A DNA stretch of 64,000 bases from Limnoperna fortunei. Lineage: Eukaryota > Mollusca > Bivalvia > Mytilida > Modiolidae. This document shows positions 1-10,690 of the stretch, one piece after another; position 1 is the first letter of the stretch, and each line of letters begins with the position of its first letter. The notes under the pieces are model-generated. The model had not been told where the DNA came from. It made no database searches and saw only the letters and a program-made list of their open reading frames with translations. The translations under genes and the position numbers were made by a program. The DNA lies in contig OX104115.1 of the NCBI GenBank assembly GCA_944474755.1, positions 61,694,648 to 61,758,647 on the forward strand, read 5' to 3'.

Positions 1-340
1 TTCTAAAAGAATGTATAACAAAACCGCAAATTACAAACATGTTCATGTCGGTGACAAGACATCTCCCAAGTTTTTAGATTCTTCAAAAAGTAAAAAAATA
101 TTTTTAAACTTATTTATCATATTTACTGGATAAAGTATACTTTTACGTCAAAACATACAAACTCGTGGTAAATACTGTCAATATTGTGGCCCCCATAATT
201 AAAATTGTACCATCTATAATCCACGCTAGAAATGTAATGGTTGAGGATATAATAAAACATCAAAATTCAAATATATTTCTTTTTATTTGAAGAATACAAT
301 TTTAAATTTTCATTTTTTTCCCAAGATTCTTTTTAAGCAG
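1..340. other. AT-rich sequence without recognised features
   Basis: No long reading frame and no recognisable repeat family is visible. Homopolymer A and T runs are frequent. Confidence 0.5.
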
Positions 341-342
341 AC

Positions 343-478
343 TTGACTTACCCCTGGATTGGTGTGTTGCTAGTTATAAACCAGCTTCCTTCCCCAATAA
401 AAACTTGATGTCATGATATAGCTGAAAAATTGCTGAAAAGGGGTGTTAAAACATTCAAACAAACAAATAAGCAAACCA
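343..478 (+). repeat. 3' half of a degraded tRNA-derived SINE
   Basis: This matches the 3' part of the SINE seen complete near 2.05 and 43.05 kb. It contains the blocks CCAGCTTCCTTCCCCAATAA, a segment around GATATAGCTGAAAAATTGCT, and a tail of CAAA-type repeats. The tRNA-like head is missing or too worn to see. No target-site duplication was found. Confidence 0.65.
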
Positions 479-484
479 AAAAAT

Positions 485-655
485 CAATTTTATAGGTCCA
501 AGGTCAAGGTATAAGATTGGGTGAGGTGGACTGGTATCATGCTCAGCTGTTCTTATAGGTTGGTGGTCTGTAATGCAATAAAATGTGTTCATGTACATAC
601 AGTATTCAAACAATGCAGTGTGGCAATGTATCATTTAATGTTCCACTTTTTTTTT
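485..655 (+). repeat. Fragment shared with the element at 20.5 kb
   Basis: The segment starts with TCCAAGGTCAAGGTA, contains AAAATGTGTTCATG and ends near GTATCATTTAATGT. The same blocks occur in the same order at about 20,538-20,670, at the 3' side of a worn tandem-repeat element. I infer a dispersed repeat remnant; the 71-codon reading frame across it is probably incidental. Confidence 0.45.
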
Positions 656-699
656 TATAAAGTGTGGATTTTCTGCAATTTACTCCTCCATACCTGGTG

Positions 700-1925
700 G
701 AAGGAAATAATATACACTTGTACTAATTCATTGTAAACTGCTGATGAGTATGCTGGTTACTTTTATAAGAAAATTAAATGGAATAAAATTAAAAGAAAAG
801 AACGTGTATTAGTTAACGATAATCAAAAGGACATAATATAAGAATAGACATTAAAAAGCATGGTTTCTCTTTACCGCAACTTGCCTGTATGTACTCCGTG
901 CTTAAAATTTGTATTACAAACTCTTAATGTGGTTATTCAACATATTTAAAAAAAGAAGTTTTTATTTGGATCAAAAATCCTTGTTTTTATTTCACAATTC
1001 ACTGAAAATGGCCTTTGGGTCAGTCTTTTTATCCCCAATTATTTTGGAACTGTAAATTGCAGGAGATCAAACTTATCTTTCATGGATCCTCCTACTAGCA
1101 TGTGCACCAACTCCAAGTACTCTTGAACTTAAAACTATATACTGGGTGGACGACTATATATATAGCTACATGTACATGTACTTAAAGCAATTTATCTCTT
1201 ATCAATTTAAGAACTGTGAATGAACTCTTTAAATTTTTTTAGGAGACATTAAATCTGCATTTTTGTCATTTCATACAAAAGTGTAGTAGGATTTCATCCT
1301 GTTTGTTATTTTAATTCTACCCTCCCTCCCCCCACTCCCCCCCCCCCCAAAAAAAAAAGAAAAAAGAAAAACCTGAAAACAAAATGAAGGAAATTAAAAA
1401 CCCAAATGTTAAAATAGGTCAGAAAATTTGTTATTTCAGTATGAGGAAAAATTTATTTTCCAATGTGCAACCTCCCTCATCGAGTTTAACATGTTTAATG
1501 TTAACAAATTCAGATAAGCAACCATAATATTACATTTATACTAATGCAGATTTGTACAGTGTGCAGGTAGAATTGAAGACAAGAAATTTAAGTTGTATTG
1601 TGCGTTAGTTGACATTTTCTGTTAAACTATTCAAACTGTCATCATTAATTTAAACAAAATTTCAAGACTTTATTGTGTTATTAACATATTGTTCCCAAAC
1701 TATTATGAACTTCCATATGATAAAAATGTTTACTTTTCTCATCAGACTGGTACATGTACATTGTTGTATTTATAATTTATTTTGTTTTACTTTCAATTAA
1801 TTTTGTGATTCTACTAGTATGTACATTTCCCTATCTTTTAACATGCCTAACGATCTGAGCACTTATTACTGTAGTCCCCATATACTTTGGTTGGTTGTCT
1901 ATACATCTGTAAATTTCTTCTTATT
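700..1925. other. Non-coding AT-rich stretch with a C/A low-complexity tract
   Basis: No supported gene is visible. Positions 1318-1372 form a pyrimidine-then-adenine low-complexity tract: C runs up to eleven, then A runs. Nothing else was recognised. Confidence 0.5.
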
Positions 1926-1929
1926 ATGA

Positions 1930-2362
1930 AGGCCTAGGCGGCCAATGGCTAAGGTAATTACACATTTAGTTATCTTATTTTGATCACATGAATGTTGTCA
2001 CTTAGAGTGCTGGTTTGAGTATTATTGTTGGCAGGGCAGACTTGACTTCAACATGGGGCCTCGGTGGCCAAGTGGTCATGGTAGTTCGTCTACTATTGAT
2101 CACGTGGTCTGTCAACACTGAGATTGTGGGTTCGATTCTTACTGCAGGCAGGGTGTACTCGACTTCAATCTTAATTGACAGGGATTGCCAGTTTTCCTAC
2201 CGCAGGTCAGGAGTTCTCTCCAGGTACTCCGGCTTCCTCCCCCAATAAAAACTGGACGCCATGAAATAGCTGAAAAATTGTTGAAAGTGGCGTTAAAACA
2301 CCAATCAAACAAACAAAACAAATCGACTTCAACCTTACTTGACAAGATTGCCAGTTTACTGT
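1930..2362 (+). repeat. Older SINE copy split by a younger SINE
   Basis: Left part 1930-2052 aligns with the SINE head: a worn A box in CGGCCAATGGCTAAGG, a TGATCACATG block, then a B-box-like GGTTTGAGTATT followed by GGCAGGGCAGACTTGACTTC. The right part, 2325-2362, continues the same consensus (CTTACTTGACAAGATTGCCA) exactly where the left part stops. The interval between holds a separate SINE bounded by a 9-bp duplication, so this is one older insertion interrupted by a younger one. Confidence 0.65.
2053..2324 (+). repeat. Full-length tRNA-derived SINE
   Basis: A pol III promoter is visible: A box TGGCCAAGTGG at 2065-2075 and B box GGTTCGATTCT at 2129-2139. After the tRNA-like head come a unique body, the CCTCCCCCAATAAAAACTGG block and a CAAA-type tail. 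GACTTCAAC occurs at 2044-2052 and again at 2325-2333, a 9-bp target-site duplication. The same order recurs at 43.05, 45.26, 33.46 and (minus strand) 59.72 kb, so this is a multicopy family. Short frames across it are not genes. Confidence 0.88.
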
Positions 2363-2619
2363 TTTCATGAAACCCCATTCAAATACACAAAAACAATCAA
2401 TTTGGTTATTTTGCAGTGCTCACATTTAAGCTGTGTTTTTTTCTTGTCACTAAAGTCAACAAAATTAGTAGAAAATTTTAGAGAATTGAATTACCATTAT
2501 TGTTTTTACCCATTTATAGATCTTTTCATTGAAACAATGTAATAGACTGGAAGATGTGGAAGATTAAATTAATTGTGGTAGAAATGGACTGATGTTGAGT
2601 GAAAGTAATTAATATTCAT

Positions 2620-2775
2620 CAATGGGAAGGGTGTGCTCAATTCTAATCTTAATTGACAAGGATGCAGTTTACCTACCAATGTTCAGGTGTTTTCACCAAG
2701 TACTCCAATTTAATTTCTTTCCCCAACATGTGCATATAGCTGAAATCGCTGAAAGTTCTGTTTACAAACAAAAAA
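2620..2775 (+). repeat. Degraded SINE body and tail
   Basis: GGGAAGGGTGTGCTC, TTAATTGACAAGGATGC, CTTTCCCCAACATG and ATAGCTGAAATCGCTGAAAG follow the SINE body order, ending in ACAAACAAA. The tRNA-like head is not recognisable. Confidence 0.6.
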
Positions 2776-3079
2776 TATTCTTTGAAACAAGTAAAAAAAT
2801 AAAAAATAATCTAAATTAGTTCCTATGGAAGATTGAATCGAATGTGTTTAGATATCATCTTCTATATCTTTTTCCTGTTAAGTTTGGTGTCATACAGTCT
2901 CTATTTGTCTGTTGTTTTGGGGTCAATATTATTTAATCCGGGAGTTTGGATGTTAGAACTGACTGTTAGTCTAAAAAAAATTAAGTGATGATTTTATTGT
3001 AATATATATTAATGCTGATTCTCAATAACAGAATAATTATTTGGTTTACTCGTACTCATACTGTCCAAGCTCGAGCTTT

Positions 3080-3192
3080 TACTGGGTACTCTGGGTTCTT
3101 CCCCCCCATCCCACCCCCCCAAAAAAAAAAAGAAACAAACAAAAAAAATCCGGATGCCATGATATATGTTAACAATTGCTAAACAGTGTTCT
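3080..3192 (+). repeat. Degraded 3' SINE fragment with expanded C and A runs
   Basis: ACTGGGTACTCTGGGTTCTT leads into C-rich and A-rich runs, then CCGGATGCCATGATAT. These correspond to the CCGGCTTCCTCCCCCAATAA and GGATGCCATGATATAGC blocks of the SINE 3' region. The expanded runs at 3102-3131 look like slippage products. Confidence 0.5.
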
Positions 3193-3337
3193 AGCAAGGA
3201 TTTGAAAATAGAGGGGTGCATGAGAAGGGCACCATATTTTGCATATTTTTTAGTGTGATTGCGGTTGTTGCACTTTTGTTGTTATTGTTATTTGAATAAG
3301 TGTTCTGTTAATTGCTGTTTTGAGCCTTTTGTTTTTA

Positions 3338-4584
3338 TATGTTTTTATGGGTATATAGTGTTCATGGCGTCCGTCCATCCTTCCATCTGTCCGTCCGTTA
3401 CACTTTCTCTTATTTGCAACTCCTCCTACACCATTGAATGAAATTTGATGAAACTTACACAGAATCTTTGTCACATAATGCCATTGTGCAGGAGACATTT
3501 AACATTTTGATTGGAATGATATTTGGGGTTTCCCATAGAAAAAGATGGACTTTGTCATTGACCTAAGGGGGTCCCTATCTCTTATGTGCAACTCCTCCTA
3601 CACCACTGAATGGAATTTAATGAAACTTACACAGAATCCTTGTCACATAGTGCCATTGTGCAGGAGATATTAAACATTTTGATTGGAATGATATTTGGGG
3701 TTTCCCATAGAAAAACATGGACTTTGTCATTGACCTAAGGGGGTCCCTATCTCTTATGTGCAACTCCTCCTACACCACTGAATGGAATTTAATGAAACTT
3801 ACACAGAATCCTTGTCCCATAGTGCCATTGGGCAGGAGATATTTATTATTTTGATCGGAATGATATTTGGGGTTTCCCATAGAAAAACACGGACTGTCAT
3901 TGACATAAGGGGATACCCATTTCTTATGTGCCACTCCTACAACACCACTAAATGGAATTTGATGAAACTGATACAGAATGTTGTCACATATTGCCATTGT
4001 GCACTAGATATTAAACTTTTCGATCGGAATGATATTTGGGGTTTACCATAGAAAAACGGACTTTTTAATGGACATAATGGATACCCATCTCTTATGTGCA
4101 ACTCATTCCTACACCACTGAATGGAATTTGATGAAACTTGCACAGAATCCATGTCACATGGTGCCATTGTGCAGGAGATATTTAACATTTTGATTGGAAT
4201 GATATTTGGGGTTTCCCATAGAAAAGCATGGACTTTGTCATGGACATAAGGGGATACCCATCTTTTATTAGCAACTCCTCCTACACCACTGAATGGAATT
4301 TGTTGAAACTTACACAGAATCTTGGTCACATATTGCCATTGTGCGCTGGATATGAAACATTTTGATCAGAATATTATTGGAGGTTTTCCATAGAAAAACA
4401 TGAACTTTGTCATTGACATAGGGGATGCCATTCTTTGGGGGATTGGGGAGGGTTACATGTTTTATCTGCAACTTCGCCTTCACGTTTAACTAGATAAAGT
4501 TTCAATTTCATAAGTAAGAACACCTGAATTTTCAAAGTAATTGTGAAGTGGGGGGTATCAATGGTGAGCATTGCTCACAGGTTT
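3338..4584 (+). mobile_element. Tandem-repeat element, family D (172-bp monomers)
   Basis: A CCGT/CCAT-rich box (3369-3400) is followed by about 5.5 monomers. The block CAACTCCTCCTACACC recurs at 3417, 3589, 3761, 3931, 4099 and 4272, spacings of 168-173 bp. Each monomer also carries GGAATGATATTTGGGGTTTC. The 3' end has GTGAGCATTGCTCAC, a stem-loop, at 4564-4578. No transposase or helicase frame is present, so it is non-autonomous. Shorter worn copies lie at 21.05 and 40.73 kb. The family name is mine. Confidence 0.75.
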
Positions 4585-4585
4585 T

Positions 4586-5688
4586 TTATGCCCCCGCGAC
4601 GACATGTTGGGGGGCATTAAGTTTTACTCATGTCCGTCCGTCCGTCTGTCCGTACGTCCGAACAAATTTCCGTCAAGCTTTTCTCAGAAACCGTACATGA
4701 GAACAATTTAAAATTTGGTAGAGTGGTTTAGTATCACAAGTTGTATGTCCTAAGCGAATTTCAGACCTGTCGGACAACTACTTCCTTTGTGGGACTTCAT
4801 TTGTACGTAAATACGTCCGTCTGTATGTACAAATTTCCGTCAAGCTTTTCTCAGAAACCGTACATGAGAACAATTTGAAATTTGGCAGGGTTGTTCAGTA
4901 TCACAAGTTGTATGTCCTAAGCGACTTTCAGACCTGTTGGACAACTACTTCCTGTTTGGGACTGGGCCGATATGAAAATGTGTTAACACAAGTATGAAAA
5001 TTTCCGTCAAGCTTTTCTCAGAAACCGTACATGAGAACAATTTGAAATTTGGCAGGGTGGTTCAGTATCACAAGTTGTACGTCCTAAGCGACTTTCAGAC
5101 CTGTCGGACAACTACTTCCTGTTTGGGACTTGGCCGATATGAAAATGTGTTAACATGAGAATGAAAATTTCCGTCAAGCTTTTCTCGGAAACCGTACATG
5201 AGAACAATTTGAAATTTGGCAGGGTAGTTCAGTATCACGTTGTACGTCCTAAGCAACTTTCAGACCTGTCGGACAACTACTTCCTGTTTGCGACTGGGCC
5301 AATATGAAAATGTGTTAACATGAGTATGAAAATTTCCGTCAAGCTTTCTCAGAAACCGTACACAAGAACAATTTGAAATTTGGCAGGGTAGTTCAGTATC
5401 ACAACTTGTACGTCCTAAGCGACTTTCAGACCTGTCGGACAACTACTTCCTGTTTGCGACTGGGCCGATATGAAAATGTGTTAACATGAGTATGAAAATT
5501 TCCATCAAGCTTTACTCAGAAACCGTACATTAGAACAATTTGAAATTTGGCAGGGTGGTTAAGTATCACAAGTTGTACGTCCTAAGCGACTTTCAGACCT
5601 GTTGAACAACTACTTCCTGTTTGGGACTTACTTTAGCGGGGGCATCCGTGTCCCATGGACACATTCTTCAATTTTTTACTCTAGTTTT
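4586..5688 (+). mobile_element. Tandem-repeat element, family A (166-bp monomers)
   Basis: The 5' end has ATGCCCCCGC (4588-4597) and, about 20 bp on, a near-complement ending GGGGGGCAT, so it can fold. A CCGTCCGT box follows. The word CCGTCAAGC (or CCATCAAGC) recurs at 4670, 4838, 5004, 5171, 5336 and 5502, spacings 165-168 bp. At the 3' end GCGGGGGCAT (5636-5645) is the inverse of the first word, followed by the palindrome GTGTCCCATGGACAC (5648-5662) and CTAG followed by T at 5681. Established context: bivalve pearl/DTC84-type and Helentron-like non-autonomous elements have this plan. Confidence 0.8.
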
Positions 5689-5689
5689 A

Positions 5690-6545
5690 TTTTAAAGTAA
5701 AGTTTTAAATATATTTATTGAAAAGTGACTGCCAATATACTATTTGTTACTGTGTTTCAATATTTTGTGGTTGTAACTTCAACACAACCAGCATTGTATT
5801 TGCAAGTTCCTGAATTAAGTTCATATCGGGGGCTCCGGAGATTTATGAATTTTCAGTTGGTTTGTACTGGTTGCCACAAGTATTTTTACTTAACGCTATT
5901 TGAACACAGAAAGAGACAGTCGGGTACCATCTTCTATTTTTGTTTTAAAAAAATGGCATGTTCAATGATAATCATGGCGCTGTGACAAATATTCGAAGAT
6001 ATCTCTCGCAAAGGGTTTTACTGATCTGGATCATAATTAAGCCATATGACCAAGAAACAATGACCACACAAATTAGGTACTAGTAATAACATTTTTTAAG
6101 TGTCGAAACTTGAAATGTTACCTGTAACTGTGTGAAAGGTGGTACCAGTCCCCACTGTCTACCACTAGTTATATAATCAAAATCATAAGGAAACGAAAAT
6201 AGTCTTATTAGTTAATTAGCTATAAAAACACTATAATTACTATTAATTTTAGAACAGAAAATTAATTGGAGCAATAGAGTGTTATGGGGCGACAATCGGG
6301 ACACAGAGGAGATTGAGAGGGGTACAGGGGCGCTGTAATTTTAGGGCAGAACTCAGCGCCCCTCTGTTTCCCCCTAGCTGGAACAATGCTAAAGGTGGCA
6401 TAATCCCTCAAATAAACAAACCAAAACGTGTGGTACAACAGTATCCTAAATTTTTTTAACACCTGGTTAATGTAATTCTAAAAGTTTTTCTGTTGATCAG
6501 TAATTATGCATGTAGTACATGTTAAGTATTAATTCAATGTTTCAT
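5690..6545. other. Unassigned intergenic or intronic sequence
   Basis: No supported gene or known repeat. Short frames exist on both strands but show no domain or start context worth calling. Confidence 0.45.
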
Positions 6546-6715
6546 TAGGACAGTTCCTCTTTAACTATGCATGGTATGGTGACAATATTTGGTATACAGG
6601 CAGCTGCTGATATTAAATGATATTTACGTAATGCTTATGATTAAATTTATTTTCGTTACTGATGCTGAATGCAGGCGAGACATTTTTCTGTGTCCACGCT
6701 TGTTTTCAAACTTGG
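6546..6715 (+). repeat. 3' fragment of family E element
   Basis: GGACAGTTCCTCTTTAACTA, GACAATATTTGGTATACAGG, ATTTACGTAATGCTTATGA and CAGGCGAGACATTTTTCTGT repeat the last monomer and terminus of the complete family E copy at 21.79-22.61 kb. Confidence 0.7.
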
Positions 6716-7148
6716 CAGCAATCATCCTTAGGGTTCCTTGTTTCAATTTTGTACCCAGGGTGTTGATCAACAGACAAAGATGGCCACTGTTACTAAAAAT
6801 ACAACATGGGTGTCAACACAGGTTTTTGATCATTATCTCAAAAATAATAATAGCTATAGAGAAAACGGTTACTTCAAAATGATCAGCACATTAAGGTCTA
6901 CAATTGTTGCTATTTCATGTAGTATGAAGTTGTGTATTGGCTTCTTGTATGAATTATTGTCCTTTATTGACGATTTTTGACAAAATTTTTGGTGTTTACA
7001 ATATAACTTGTAAACTATAAGAGGTACTAGTAGAGTGAAACTGTAATGGCAAAAATTATCAGCAATAAATAGCCCTACAATTCACTTGATTGGTCTGAAA
7101 TTGTCAGATGACTCCTTATATGAGTTATTGCCCTTAAATGACAATTTT
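6716..7148 (+). repeat. Partial family B2-like repeat, interrupted by element A
   Basis: The block CCCTACAATTCACT with TCCTTATATGAGTTATTGCC recurs at 9290-9370, and the second half again at 10.42 kb. The copy stops at a T run exactly where the family A element begins, which suggests that A inserted into it or next to it. Confidence 0.5.
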
Positions 7149-7911
7149 TATGCCCCGCGATGACATGTCGGGGGGGGGGGGGGGCATAAAGTTTTACTAA
7201 TGTCTGTCTGTCCGTCCGTCTATCCATCCCAACATATTTCCGTCAAGCTTTTCTCAGAAACCGTACATGAGAACAATTTGAAATTTGGCAGGGTGGTTCA
7301 GTATCACAAGTTGTATGTCCTAAGCGACTTTCAGACCTGACGGACAACTACTTCCTGTTTGGGACTGGGCCGATATGAAAATGTGTTAACACGCGTATGA
7401 AAAGTTCCGTCTAGCTTTTCTCAGAAACCGTACATGAGAACAATTTGAAATTTGGCAGGGTGGTTCAGTATCACAAGTTGTACGCCCTAAGCGAATTTCA
7501 GACCTGTCAGACAACTTCTTCCTGTTTGGGACTTCATTTGTACGTAAATACGTCCGTCCGTATGTAAGAATTTTCGTCAAGCTTTTCTCAGAAACCATAC
7601 ATGAGGACAATTTGGAATTTGGCAGGGTGGTTCAGTATCACAAGTTGTACGTCCTAAGCAACTTTCAGACCTGTTGGACAACTACTTCCTGTTTGCAACT
7701 GGGCTGATATGAAAATGTGTAAACATGAGTATGAAAATGTCCGTCAAGCTTTTCTGAGAAACCGTACATGAGAACAATTTGAAATTTGGCAGGGTGGTTC
7801 AGTATCACAAGTTGTACGTCCTAAGTGACTTTCCGACCTGTTGGACAACTACTTCCTGTTTAGGACTTCATTTAGCGGGGGCATATGTGTCCCATGGACA
7901 CATTCGTCGAT
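7149..7911 (+). mobile_element. Tandem-repeat element, family A, second copy
   Basis: The head ATGCCCCGCGATGACATG leads into a 15-G run (7170-7184) and a CCGT box. Four monomers carry TTTCTCAGAAACCGTACATG or close variants. The 3' end has GCGGGGGCATATG and GTGTCCCATGGACAC (7885-7899). The next element (family B) begins after only a short T run, so the two are joined head to tail. Confidence 0.78.
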
Positions 7912-9201
7912 TTTTAGCTCACCTGACCCAAAGGGTCATGTGAGCTATTGTTATCACTTTGCGTCCGTCGGCGTCGTCGTCGGCGTCGTCGGCGGCGTCT
8001 GTAAACTTTTTACACTTTAATCTTCTTCTCTGAAACCACTTGGCCAATTGGAACCAAACTTGGCCATAATGTTCATTGGATGGACCTTTACAAAGTTTGT
8101 GTTTTTTATTTTGATTGGTAAACCAATATGGCCGCCACCTCAAGACTTAGTTTAACATAGGACCCTATGGGAAAAAAGTTAAAAAGGGCTTCTTCTCTGA
8201 AACCGTTTAACCAATCAAAACAAAACTTACTAGCAATATTGTTTGGATGGTCCTCTATAAAGTTTGTGTTTTTGATGGGAATTGGAAATTCAAAACGGCT
8301 GCCACCGAAGGACTTAGTTTAACATAGAACCCTATGGGAAAAAGTTTTAAAAGGCTTCTTCTCTGAAACCGGTTAAATCAATGGAAACAAAAACTTACTA
8401 GCAATATTGTTTGGATGGTCCTCTATAAAGTTTGTGTTTTTTATGGCAATTGGAAATTCAAAATGGCTGCCACTGCAGGACTTAATTTAACATTGGACCC
8501 TATGGGAAAAAGTTTGAAAGGCTTCTTTTCTGAAACCGGTCAACCAATGGAAACAAAACTTACTAGCAATATTGTTTGGATGGTCCTCTATAAAGTTAAT
8601 GTTTTTTTATCCCAATCGGAAATTCAAAATGGCCGCCACCGCAGGACTTGGTTTAACATTCGACCCTATGAGAAAAAGGTTTAAAAGGGCTTCTTCTCTG
8701 AAACCGTTTAACCAATCAAAACAAAACTTACTAGCAATATTGTTTGGATGGTCCTCTATAAAATTTATGTTTTTTATGGCAATTGAAAATTTAAAATTAC
8801 CGCTACCACAGGACTTAGTTTAACATAGGACCCTATGGGAAAAAGTTTTTAAAGGCTTCTTCTCTGAAACCGGTTAATCAATGGAAACAAAAACTTACTA
8901 GCAATATTGTTTGGATGGTACTCTATAAAGTTAATGTTTTTTATGGCAATTGGAAATTCAAAATGGCCGCCACTGCCGCAGGACTTAGTTTAACATAGGA
9001 CCATATGGGCAAATAAAAAAAATCTTCTCTATACAACCGGTTAACCAATGAAACAAAGCATTCTAGTAATATTGTTTGGATGGTCCTATTATATATAAAC
9101 TTTATTGAAAATTACAGGACTTACTTTAACATCAGGGAAATGCCATCTTCATTGCCTATAAAAATCAGGTGAGCGATACAGGCTCTTAAGAGCCTCTGGT
9201 T
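7912..9201 (+). mobile_element. Tandem-repeat element, family B1, Helitron-like ends
   Basis: The 5' end is AGCTCACCTGACCC, repeated inverted within the first 35 bp (GGGTCATGTGAGCT), followed by a GTC/GGC-rich box. Monomers of about 165-170 bp contain ACATAGGACCCTATGGGAAA and TTCAAAATGGCCGCCAC. The 3' end has CAGGTGAGC (9166-9174), the exact inverse of GCTCACCTG at 7917-7925, then the palindrome AGGCTCTTAAGAGCCT (9180-9195) and CTGG followed by T. A short hairpin before a CTRR end is the Helitron 3' hallmark. No protein is encoded; overlapping plus-strand frames are repeat artefacts. Confidence 0.8.
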
Positions 9202-9204
9202 TAA

Positions 9205-10304
9205 TGAAATTTTCCCCTATTTGCCCCTTAACTTAAAAACTATAACAGCTAGCTATAGAGTAAAACTGTAAATAGCAAAAATGATCACCAATACAAGCCC
9301 TACAATTCACTGCATTGGTGTGAAATTGTAAGATGACTCCTTATAGGAGTTATTGTCCTTAAATGGCAATTTTTTATGTAATGTCACTTGGCGTCCATCG
9401 TACGTCCGTCGTCTTTCCGTTCAACTTTTCAAAAATCTTCTTCTCTGAAACCACTTGACAGAATGAAACCAAACTTGGTATGGTTGTTGCTTAGCATGTC
9501 CTTTACCAAACTATCGTTTGGATTTTGATTCGTAAAAAACATGGTCACGATGGCTAAAAATAGAACAGGGGCGTCAAAATACAGTTTTTGGCTTATAGTT
9601 CAAAAAGTATTACAGATACAGGAAAACCGAAGAGACCTTCCTTCTTTAGCATCAAAAGCTTTACAAAACACTCTATTGGGTCAAAGTCGTATGATTACTC
9701 CTTGTAGGAGTTATTGCCTTTTAATTGTCGAAATTGATGATTTTTGCTATTTTTGCCACAAAATCTTGAAAATTTTTAGAACTAGAGAAAAATTTAGCAT
9801 TGCTTAATTGTTCTGCTCTGTAAGGGCTACAAAAATGACTTTAGGGTCAAGATTGTCTGATTAACCGTTTAGGAATTATTCTCTTAGAACATTTTTTTTA
9901 ATGAATTTTAATTTATTTTAAAAAATCTTCTCCTCTAACCAATGAAAGGACTGCTTTGAAACATTGCACACATCATCTTTAGGATGTCCTCTACCAAAAT
10001 TGTGCAAATCATTACAGCTGACTACCTACATAGCTACGTTGGCTTAAAATAGAAAAGGGGGTGGGTCAAGGGAGTTTTTGGCTGATAGTTAAAAAAAGTA
10101 TAACAGGTACAGCAAATTTCAAGTGAACCTCCCTCCTAAGCATCAAAAGCTCCTCCTTATAGGAGTTATTTCCCTTAAAAGGTCAAAGTTAATGACTTTT
10201 GCAGAAGTGTTGGTCAATTCCTTATAGGAACGAAATTCTATATAAAAAAGGGTTGTTTGGTTTCAGGTTCAGGTGAGCGATACCGGCTCCTGGGAGCCTC
10301 TAGT
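9205..10304 (+). mobile_element. Family B2 element, internally deleted copy
   Basis: From 9370 this closely follows the longer copy at 31.95-33.22 kb: GAAACCACTTGACAGAATG, GGTATGGTTGTTGCTTAGCA, TTTTTGGCTTATAGTTCAAA, and the 3' end CAGGTGAGCGATACCGGCTC with CTAG at 10300. Compared with that copy it lacks one internal unit of about 380 bp. Its B-type 5' terminus is replaced by a different segment at 9205-9370. Confidence 0.72.
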
Positions 10305-10540
10305 TGTATTATAAACTACATGTAGTCTATAACACAACAAGAGTAAAACTGTAAATTTTTAAATTACCCTAAAGAACAAGGCCTACAAACCATTTAATTT
10401 TCAGAAATTGTCTGGTGGCAACTTATAGGAGTTATTGTACTCAACTAAACTAGACTGAAACTGTAAATTTCAAAAATTTAAATCTAGTTGAAGTCATTTG
10501 GGTTCCAGGTGAGCGATTACAGGCTCCTGGGAGCCTTGAG
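10305..10540 (+). repeat. Family B 3' terminal fragment
   Basis: GAGTAAAACTGTAAAT and CTTATAGGAGTTATTGTACT lead into CAGGTGAGCGATTACAGGCT and the hairpin GGCTCCTGGGAGCC (10521-10534). The final CTAG is altered to TTGAG. Confidence 0.65.
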
Positions 10541-10690
10541 TTTGCTATGTATTGTGGGGAACCTGACCACAACATAAGAACTTGCAAACATGGTAAAAAA
10601 GTACAATGTTATAGTTGTGGTAATAATGGACACATTAGGGAAAGTTCTGTGAAAAGTAGTTATAATAGGGAAATGACAAAGAAGAGATAG
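10541..10690 (+). pseudogene. Fossil CCHC double zinc-knuckle fragment of a retroelement
   Basis: A 50-codon plus-strand stretch ending at a TAG at 10688 reads as two adjacent zinc knuckles. The first (CGEPDHNIRTC) keeps three of four ligands, with the leading Cys replaced by Ala. The second (CYSCGNNGHIRESS) lacks its final Cys, which reads as Ser. Such CX2CX4HX4C pairs are typical nucleic-acid-binding modules of gag or LINE ORF1 proteins. No ATG-led frame or other domain is attached. It directly follows a family B 3' end. I infer a dead fragment; a cellular CCHC protein exon is less likely. Confidence 0.6.

Noticed and set aside
2053..2324. Functional tRNA gene
   Set aside because: A and B boxes are present, but the body continues into a SINE with a CAAA tail and target-site duplication. 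I could not form a full cloverleaf by eye.
3009..3221. Minus-strand frame with a Phe/Gly-rich run
   Set aside because: The run is the translation of A and C homopolymers inside a worn SINE.
3937..4329. 130-codon minus-strand frame with repeated peptide pattern
   Set aside because: It lies wholly inside the family D 172-bp array. The peptide repeats only because the DNA repeats, and no domain is present.
3417..4330. CRISPR array
   Set aside because: Regular spacing exists, but whole 172-bp units repeat with no unique spacers, and the context is eukaryotic.
8415..8823. Overlapping plus-strand frames of 83-89 codons
   Set aside because: Both are readings of successive family B1 monomers in different frames, with no independent evidence of coding.
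9541..9807. 88-codon frame resembling frames at 32,013 and 32,471
   Set aside because: The similarity comes from shared family B2 DNA. Frame is not maintained between copies and stops differ.
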